Assembly: GCF_026230105.1 (NCBI RefSeq)
Contig: NC_079478.1
Location: 33,309,653 to 33,373,652 of the forward strand
DNA: 64,000 bases
Reading direction: 5' to 3'
Origin: Diorhabda sublineata
Lineage: Eukaryota; Arthropoda; Insecta; Coleoptera; Chrysomelidae
The notes under the pieces were generated by a model that was given only the letters and a program-made list of their open reading frames with translations, was not told where the DNA came from and made no database searches. A program made the translations under genes and the position numbers. Positions 57,592 through 64,000 of this stretch are shown here, one piece after another (the stretch's first letter is position 1; the number at the start of each line of letters is the position of its first letter).

Positions 57592-60500
57592 GTAATTTAT
57601 TTTAAATTTTTTTTTTATTGATATAAAAATATGTTGGTATATTAGGTAAAATATATGCTATGAAAAGTGACGTATTTCTTATAGCTAACTTAATTTAATA
57701 TTGCCTACACTGTGAGAAATATTATTTCTCACGGCACTTTGCCCACACCACATACATTTATATGGTGAATCAAAAAAAATCGACGAAAACTTAGTTGACT
57801 TTAAATACACACAAGCCATTGCTTCGGACGTTCTTTGACAATAATTTTAGGAAATGCAGGAGGGGACATAACCTTAAAACGCGTTGGAGGATGGCAATAC
57901 CGTGGCAGAAAGATAGGTCGAAGATACTAATAAAAATAAAATTAAAGTTGATGATAAAATCGTCAATTCCTTTGAAAAATCACTCGAACCCTTTACAGAA
58001 ATGGGGTACGATCAATCCTCAATATATATAATTAACATAACAGGAAATTTAATAAAAAGAAATGAAGTTCCGAGTTTAACTATACAGGGTGCTCCACGAC
58101 GAGTTAAAACTAACTGTATATATCAAAATACTTATAGTAAAATCATGAAAATTTCTACGTTTGGGTTTACGGATTGGATCTTTTTAACTAAAATATTTTC
58201 ACTTATGGTTCCAGCGGAAGTCGACTGTAACTTTGTTATTTTATATAGAACTATAGCCCCGAGCCCCAGAGTCCATCATTTGGATAACATTCTGTATTTT
58301 TTGATGTGTTGAAACCACAAACCTAACGTGTTGATATTATTTTTTTTTTAATTTTTCCGGATTTCCCAATTCCCGTCATTATTTTAGCTCCGGACATTAT
58401 AAATCTTAGTCCGTTCCTGGTAACATTGTATATAAAGGCAGACATATTGAATTTTTGGAAATACAAAAAATATTTTCCGAAATAACGGCCGATAATTCAA
58501 ATAAAATTGCATACAAGCACTAAGAAATAAAAAAGTATTTTTCTTTATCTTGTCAAGGTCTATGAAAAAATCAAATCAAATTGTATTTATTAATTCTATT
58601 TCAACTTTAAGTCGTTTCCGAGATATTTGAGGCGTTAAATTATTATTTTATTTTTTAACAAGTTTTAATTTATTACGTATACTTTTAGTAGGCTTTGTAA
58701 TAAATGACACTCATTAGTCAATTGTTGATACTTTCGAAAATCGTCAAAGTGGCTCGTTATCAATTTAATAACGAAGATTATGTTAATAGCAGCAAATAAA
58801 ATACATGCTCTTGTCACAACTTTGTCACTTTCACCATGTATTAAAAGCAAATTTTTCAACATAGATTCAAATACGTTCGACCTTCCTAAAAGTACTGAAA
58901 CAGAAACCATTTTCATATCTTTAAGGGTATCCTCGTAAAAAAATAATTTATAAGAATCTGTAACGGTCATTTTTTTTACAAAAAAGTACGCATTAAAAAA
59001 AGGGATTAAGATACAGGGTGTTCCAAGTTACAGACGACTTCTCGGCAATTTTATTTGAATTATCGGCCGTTATTTCGGAAAATATTTTTTGTTTTTCCAA
59101 AAATTCAATATGTCTGCCTTTGTTTACAATGTCACCAGGGCCGGATTAAGATTTATAAGGTCCGGAGCTAAAATAATAACGGGACCCCCTTAAGGAATTC
59201 GGAAAACCGGAAAAATTAAAAAAAATAATATGAACACGTTAGATTTATTTGTGGTTTCAATACAACAAAATATACAGAATGTTACCCAAATGATGGACTC
59301 TGGGGCTCGGGGGTATAGCCTCCTTAAGCCTCTAGCTTGATCCGGCCCTGTGTGACTTCTGTAAATTTTCATTTTTTTGGCACAAGTATGATAAGTCACC
59401 CCACGACGATCATCATGAAACTCCATATATAGACTATTGATATTACGAGAAATCGATTTATCGTTTCTATTTTATGAGGAAACTTTTACTTCCGGATATA
59501 CCGGAAGTGGCCATTATCTCAGAATCTCAAATCTATCATTTTTATCAAAAAACTTAACCTAACCTTAAAAAAATTACTAAATTCTAATTTATCTATAGAT
59601 TTTCCATGAAAATAATGCATTTGCCCAAGGAGCTTATCTATGAGAAAACCATACCTATATGTAATACCCCTATAGGACCAGTTGGTATGGGAAAAAACGT
59701 TTTCTCGTTCGAGACACTTTATCTATATTGCGCATGCTTGAGAATGCGCAGAACCGAGCTGAAACCTCGGAGGATAGAGAAATCGTTGTCGTTCTGTCTT
59801 CCTTAGCTTCCAGATATACAATTATTACACTTACAGGGTGTTTCTATATTCCACCGACAACGTTCTACCACAGAGAGATCTCAATAAATGATTTATTTTG
59901 ATATAGGAATACGAATCCTTACGGGGCCTATTAAGTTTGAACAACACCGTATTACAACAACAACAAAATTGACAAAGTTGTTCAAACTTACTTCAATACA
60001 ATTAATACACCGTTTTGTCATTGAGAATAAATCTGAATGGGATTGAATGATTTCTGCCGAAGCTTGAATTCTAGCTTGTTCAGATTCGATGATTGTTTCG
60101 TACACTAAGGACTTAATATGAAAAAATCGATAGGATTTAAGTCAGGTGATTTTGGAGACCAATAATTAGGTCCACCCCGTACAATCCATTTTTCTCTAAA
60201 ACGTCTGTTTAAGTAATTTCTTGCCGCTGCAGCAAAATGATGCTCCATCGTGTTGAAACCACATGTGTTGTCTAATATTCAACAGTTTAATTTGTGCTAT
60301 TATTATTTTTGTTTTCATTGCCAATTTTGTTATTACTGCAATACATTTTTGTTCGAAATTGAGATTATGATTAATTTTTGTTTGGTTTGAACTACTTACG
60401 CTTAATTATTATTCGAAATTAAATGAATAATTAATTGATTTGTAAATTCCTTACGTGCAAACTTTTGTTTAGAGGCAAATTTCTACAACACCGTTCATTT

Positions 60501-62354
60501 TAGCTCCATAAAAGGTTATTAGTTTTTTAACTAACAATAATCAGGCAATTTAAAACAAAATTTAAAAAAGTGGCGTAAGAAATAGGGGGAGAAAAGTGAC
60601 AACTAACCACGACAACGCGCCACTGGTTTTCCAAAGTTTTTTTATGTCAAAATATTACTTTATTAAGGTGAATATTGGTCAACAAATTTGAAAAAAAAAT
60701 TTAAAAGGCGTTCTTGATTTATGGCAAATTTTTGATTTCGATTTAAAATTTTGAACACCCTATATCTGAGCAACTAGGCCCCGTAAGGGTTCGTATTCCT
60801 GTATCAAAATGAATCATTTATTGAGAAACACCCTGTATGTGTAATAATTCTATATGTGGAAGCTGTTCCGACTAAGGAAGACAGAACGACAACGATTTCT
60901 CTATCCTCCGAGGTTTTAGCTCGGTTCTGCGCATTCTCAACCATGCGCAGTATAGATAAATTGTCTCGAATGAGAGAACAACGTCTTTTCCCATACTAAC
61001 TGTCCATATATAGTACATATATTGTTTTCTCATAGATAACCTCCTTGGGCCCTTTAAGTAATAAAGCATATTCTGAGGTTTTTACATCCAATCGTGTAAA
61101 AGAATTGATTCCAAAGAAGATTGTGATTCCATTGCATGAAAAAGTCACGATGATTGAGGTATGCGCAGGAGAATTTTTTGCAAAAAGTAGGCAAATGCAT
61201 TATTTTCACGAAAAATCAACCAATTTAATTATTATTAACACGGTACACAAATTTGTTATCCTCTGCCATAATATTGACAAATAATCGTCATCTATTTGGT
61301 TCCATTTTCTTTGTAGGATATTCCAAAGATGTGAAGTGGAAGTAGGACACTACTTTCTGACTTTTCTGTCCAATTTGTCACACAACTCAATCGGGTTCAG
61401 GTCAGGCGATCGTGACGGCCAAATCATTATTTTCAGTACATTCTTCCTTTCCATTTCTTTCAAATACTCTTTGCACAACTTCGATGAATGCTTGCTGTCA
61501 TCCTGCAAGATAACTTTTCTCCTTATTAGGCACTGGTCAGAACGTACTAGATTTCCTTTAATATATCTTTATAGCATTCTGTTTTTCAAAATCCTTTCAA
61601 TTTTTACCAAATATCCAGTCGTCCTTCCTTCAAAATATCCTCAAATCATCACCGAGCTTACGCCGCATTATACAGTCAGGATTACACATGGATCTAACAT
61701 CTGTTTTTCCTTTAACCTCCGCATAAACACTCCGATTAGACGCAAAGCCTCAAATTTTGACTCTTCACTCCATAAAACTCTCTCCCACTCTTCATACGTT
61801 CTACTTTTAGATTCTTTATCCCACTGCAACCTCGTTAATTTTATTTTGACGTCTTAACGTTTCTTCATTGTCACTCTTCCAGCTTCTCTCAATCTTTTGC
61901 AAATCCGTAGATTCATTGATCTGAGCTGCAACTTCTGGATCCGTTTATCTTCAGCGGCCAAAGGTTCTGGTGGATACTTATTTTTTCAAGCTGTAATCCC
62001 ACAAAGTATAAAGCACGTTCTTGTAACTCAAAGGGCTAGCTGGGACTAAACTACAATCATAAACTTGTCGCACTCACCGACACCGAATTTTGTTAAAGTG
62101 TATTATTTTGTGGTGGACGAAAACTGTTGATCGGTAGTGTATAATATAATATATGATGTTATTCTTTTTAGCATCCAGGAGGCAGTGAAGTTCTTTTAGA
62201 ATACGGCGGGAGAGAAGCTAGTGGAGTTTTCAGAGATTCTGGACATAGCGACGAAGCTCTAAAGAGCCTTGAAAAATATTGTATAGGGGAATTGCCGGTA
62301 CACGAAAGAATTTTCAGGAAGCCTGGTAGGCTACAACTGAGAAATGTGCAATAA
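57391..62354 (+). CDS. Soluble cytochrome b5 domain protein (two exons, 127 aa)
   Basis: Exons 57391-57591 and 62172-62354 join in phase 0 at GACGAG|GTAATT and TTTTTAG|CAT. The fold is complete: ISLDEVSWHDKSEDCWVIIY and VYNVTDFLDE in exon 1, then HPGGSEVLLEYGG and FRDSGHSDEA in exon 2. The two axial haem ligands are His68 (in HPGG) and His92, 24 residues apart as in classical cytochrome b5. About 35 residues precede the domain. The C-terminus (ERIFRKPGRLQLRNVQ) is basic and polar, with no membrane anchor, so a soluble electron carrier is likely. Partner reductase or oxidase is unknown. The ATG at 57391 is preceded by an AT-rich leader. The 4.58-kb intron splits the domain just before HPGG and holds several foldback elements. 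Confidence 0.95.
57592..58249 (+). other. Cytochrome b5 intron, first part
   Basis: Intronic. TATACAGGGTGCTCCACGAC at 58081 looks like the edge of a DNA element of a kind common in insects. No matching inverted end was identified with confidence. Confidence 0.45.
58250..59320. mobile_element. Foldback element with about 260-bp arms in the cytochrome b5 intron
   Basis: 58250-58510 and 59042-59320 are inverted copies. Shared blocks include CCAGAGTCCATCATTTGG, GTGTTGATATTATTTTTTTT (inverted), TAGCTCCGGAC, GGCAGACATATTGAATTTTT and CGAAATAACGGCCGATAATT. The loop (about 530 bp) holds a 101-codon open frame on the minus strand (58665-58970), which I do not recognise. Confidence 0.88.
59570..61230. 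mobile_element. Foldback family Y: inverted arms around a transposase remnant, cytochrome b5 intron
   Basis: The left arm (59570-59950) and right arm (60770-61230) are inverted copies. They share TATCTATGAGAAAAC, TTCTCGTTCGAGACA-like sequence, CCTCGGAGGATAGAGAAATC, GTAAGGGTTCGTATTCCTG and an outer AAATGCATTATTTTCA. The left arm lacks about 140 bp present in the right arm between CTCCTTGGGC and the outer end. The spacer encodes a transposase remnant on the minus strand. Confidence 0.85.
59893..60290 (-). pseudogene. IS630-like transposase C-terminal remnant inside the foldback
   Basis: The minus strand reads HMWFQHDGASFCCSGKK, then in other frames LKQTF, KMDCTGWT and IKSLVYETIIESEQARIQAS, followed by TKRCINCIEVSLNNF. 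This matches the insect family WFQ(Q)DGAPPHxxxxVRxYLN..F...WIGRGGP...LKSxVY...RxxxCIExxGxxF. It is broken by several frameshifts. It is the same family as the fragment at 14.3 kb. Confidence 0.72.
61325..62000 (-). pseudogene. Tc1-like transposase pseudogene
   Basis: The minus strand reads LRRQNKINEVAVG near 61850, then YEEWERVLWSEESKFE in mixed frames. It ends with QDDSKHSSKLCKEYLKEMER, KIMIWPSRSPDLNPIELCDK, LDRKVRK and PTSTSHLWN near 61340-61500. The W-P-x-x-SPDLNPIE motif and the D..H.S..C..YL segment define the Tc1 DD34E family. Several stops and frameshifts are present. It lies at the 3' end of the cytochrome b5 intron. Confidence 0.83.
62172..62354 (+). CDS. Cytochrome b5 gene exon 2
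   Basis: It has 60 codons plus TAA. It begins with the diagnostic HPGG and contains the second haem-ligand His. Confidence 0.94.
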   Translation, partial: HPGGSEVLLEYGGREASGVFRDSGHSDEALKSLEKYCIGELPVHERIFRKPGRLQLRNVQ

Positions 62355-62437
62355 TAAAAATATAAACAATGATATTAGTATGTAAGAGTGTCTACGATAG
62401 TTTTATAGATTTTACATAAAAAATATTCCATAAACAC

Positions 62438-62443
62438 AATAAA
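62438..62443 (+). other. Polyadenylation signal AATAAA of the cytochrome b5 gene
   Basis: A canonical AATAAA lies 84 bp past the stop codon, with GT/T-rich sequence following at about 62450-62480. Confidence 0.65.
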
Positions 62444-62449
62444 AAGGAC

Positions 62450-62980
62450 TGTTTTGGCATGGTTTTAGTTGTTTCTGCATCAATATTTTCAAAATATACG
62501 ATCTATGTCACTAGTATTAATAACCGCTTAGTGAGATATGATTCTCTGAAATACGAATTTCCTTTGCTTCATTGTTAATTATAGTTTCTGTAGGACCATC
62601 AAGACTTTTCAGACGCGAAAATTGAAGATTCATATTTTTATATTAATTTGTTCAATGGAAATAAATGTTTTCTTTGCTAAAGCATCTAATTATAACAAAA
62701 TGGAATCCAAAATTGTAATCAACAATATGGCAAAGCAAACATAAATCATAAGTCTTTTAGATTCAAAAACCAAACTCTCACTTTTAAACAGTTGATTTAC
62801 GAGATCTGAATTATTATATGAAAAACGAGATTTTATTACTTGGAATTTTCAATAAATTATCCTGTGTCATCGACATTTCCGTTTGGAACGTTACATTATT
62901 GAACATAACCTCAACTAGAGACCAATAGCACATTCCAAGGTCTTACTGAGGCGGTTTGAGTAACGTGGGTCAATTCATAA
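62450..62980. other. Region past the cytochrome b5 gene, nothing recognised
   Basis: AT-rich. I see no frame or repeat that I can assign. Confidence 0.45.
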
Positions 62981-62989
62981 CTTTAAGTA

Positions 62990-63600
62990 TATGAAACCTG
63001 AATGTACCACGATAGTCCTGAAGAGAAAAACCAGCCAAGACAGTGGATTGCGAAGGACTCAACAGTTTTGTTTGTGTTAAAAAAAATGTCAAAGAAGCTC
63101 ACGGAATGTTCAGATAAGCTTTGGTGATAATTTAGTAGCTTTGAAGACGATTTGCAAGTAGTCTTAGCGATTTGAAAATGGAAAAGATTCAGTAAGATCG
63201 ACCACAAAACAGGTGAAAATGTACACGAACTTGTTCATTCAAATATACGATTAAAAGAAACCTAAAAATGAGCTAGCGTCTCTTATTTTCATAATGTCAG
63301 TAAATCTAGTCTAGACAGTGGATTGCTTGATAAGTTGGAGGGAGAAATTGCCGATAAGCTACTGAATTTAATAAAAAATACTTTTCCATCAATATAACGC
63401 ATCTTTTGGTAGATCACCCACCGTATTTAGCAGATCTGGTCCTCTGCGACTTTTTCCCATTTCTTAATCTTAAAGTCCCAATTGAAGAAGTGAAATTTTC
63501 ATCAAACGAGGACATTATCGATTACGTAAACGTCTATTTTGACTAGAAAGATGGCAACTATTACACTGAGTTGCAAGAAAATCGGCCCTAACACAAATTC
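62990..63600 (+). pseudogene. Mariner transposase pseudogene (full-length order, heavily decayed)
   Basis: The plus strand reads FVLKKMSKKLTECSDKLW near 63070, TGENVHELVHSNIRLK near 63210 and LDKLEGEIADKLLNLIKNTF near 63330. It continues DHPPYLADLVLCDFFPFLNL and KVPIEEVKFSSNEDIIDYVN near 63412-63540. The order and the HPPYxxDLxxCDFFxF motif identify a SETMAR-like mariner. Catalytic residues around the first and second Asp are missing. Confidence 0.78.
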
Positions 63601-63689
63601 CTATGTAAAAGGATCTCCTGAATACAAATATGTCCTCAGTTTTACCACTATTTTTTACATATTTTAACTTGTAGACAATAAACATCCGA

Positions 63690-63960
63690 AAGCAGGTTGA
63701 AGGTAATTCTCGGATAACTTGGTTATCGAAACTTGGTACAGTAGTTTGACCAAATGGTTCAAAGGTACCAGTAAACCAATGTCATTTGCTGTGCCCATAG
63801 TTTGGCTTGAACCTCGCAATCATCATTACAACGAGTCTTTACCAATCACAGTGCCCCACGAACTTATACTCTAGAAACAGAAATGGATTTGAAAGACTTT
63901 GATATACAACCTGGGGCATAGAATGTTATGTTCACGGATGATTAGAAGTATTCGGTTGAT
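63690..63960 (+). pseudogene. Possible fragment of an insect transposon-associated protein
   Basis: Plus-strand pieces MSFAVPIVWLEPRNHHYN, VPHELIL and MLCSRMIRSIRLIQFLGNL resemble a repeated insect ORF with FAVPMVWREPxxHxxDCYFC, then PHxxELPVP. It has frameshifts and lacks the Cys pair. Confidence 0.35.
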
Positions 63961-64000
63961 TCAGTTTCTCGGCAACCTCACCTGCTTACTAAATCGGATT

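Noticed and set aside
58665..58970. 101-codon frame as a host gene
   Set aside because: It lies in the loop of a foldback within an intron, on the opposite strand to the host gene, with no recognised domain. It is mentioned only as a curiosity in the findings.
61336..61857. 173-codon open frame on the plus strand
   Set aside because: It lies antisense to a clear Tc1 transposase (SPDLNPIE motif on the minus strand), so it is a shadow frame.

Overview
The window looks like AT-rich arthropod, most likely insect, nuclear DNA. The protein genes are split by GT-AG introns. One small gene is recognisable as the animal RNA-binding protein RBM18. The transposon mix (mariner, Tc1, hAT-like, Helitron, Penelope, RTE/R1/jockey-type LINEs, many foldback elements) is typical of insects; a beetle is possible, but that is a guess. 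There are no bacterial features, CRISPR arrays, rRNA genes or tRNA genes that I can see.

Three host genes are supported. (1) Minus strand, 47163 down to the left edge: a very large gene for a long coiled-coil protein, made of at least 24 small exons. Nearly all start and end in phase 0 with good splice sites. Exons are 45-318 nt and sit in introns of 0.1-8 kb filled with repeats. Two exons carry stop codons (29488-30027 and 3899-4081), so alternative C-termini are likely. I do not recognise the family. (2) Minus strand, 53790-51505: RBM18, three exons, 201 aa, with one RRM. Its first intron appears to end in TG rather than AG. (3) Plus strand, 57391-62354: a two-exon soluble cytochrome b5 domain protein, 127 aa, with both haem-ligand histidines. 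RBM18 and cytochrome b5 are divergent, about 3.6 kb apart.

The rest is mostly mobile-element debris inside the introns. Left to right: a 68-bp minisatellite (0.78-1.25 kb); an R1/jockey-type LINE fragment (2.5-3.5 kb); a Helitron helicase remnant (4.8-5.3 kb); RTE-like LINE remnants (6.1-8.2 and 11.0-11.6 kb); tandem repeats at 12.0-13.0 kb; a head-to-head transposon dimer (13.7-15.0 kb); a palindrome-bearing MITE (15.0-15.6 kb); mariner and other transposase fragments (9.5, 16.2-19.0, 22.2, 23.8-24.5, 42.2, 56.1 and 63.0 kb); a hAT MITE with a perfect 8-bp target duplication (21.6 kb); a satellite block with higher-order structure (26.6-28.5 kb); an LTR-element-like leader (31.7-32.3 kb); a Penelope-like element cut in two by an 877-bp DNA element with an 8-bp duplication (32.7-35.0 kb); an EN-RT LINE ending in a (TA)n tract (36.8-39.2 kb); and several large foldbacks, including two within the single intron of the cytochrome b5 gene (58.3-61.2 kb).

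All exon structures are read by eye from splice consensus and frame continuity. No transcript or database evidence was available.
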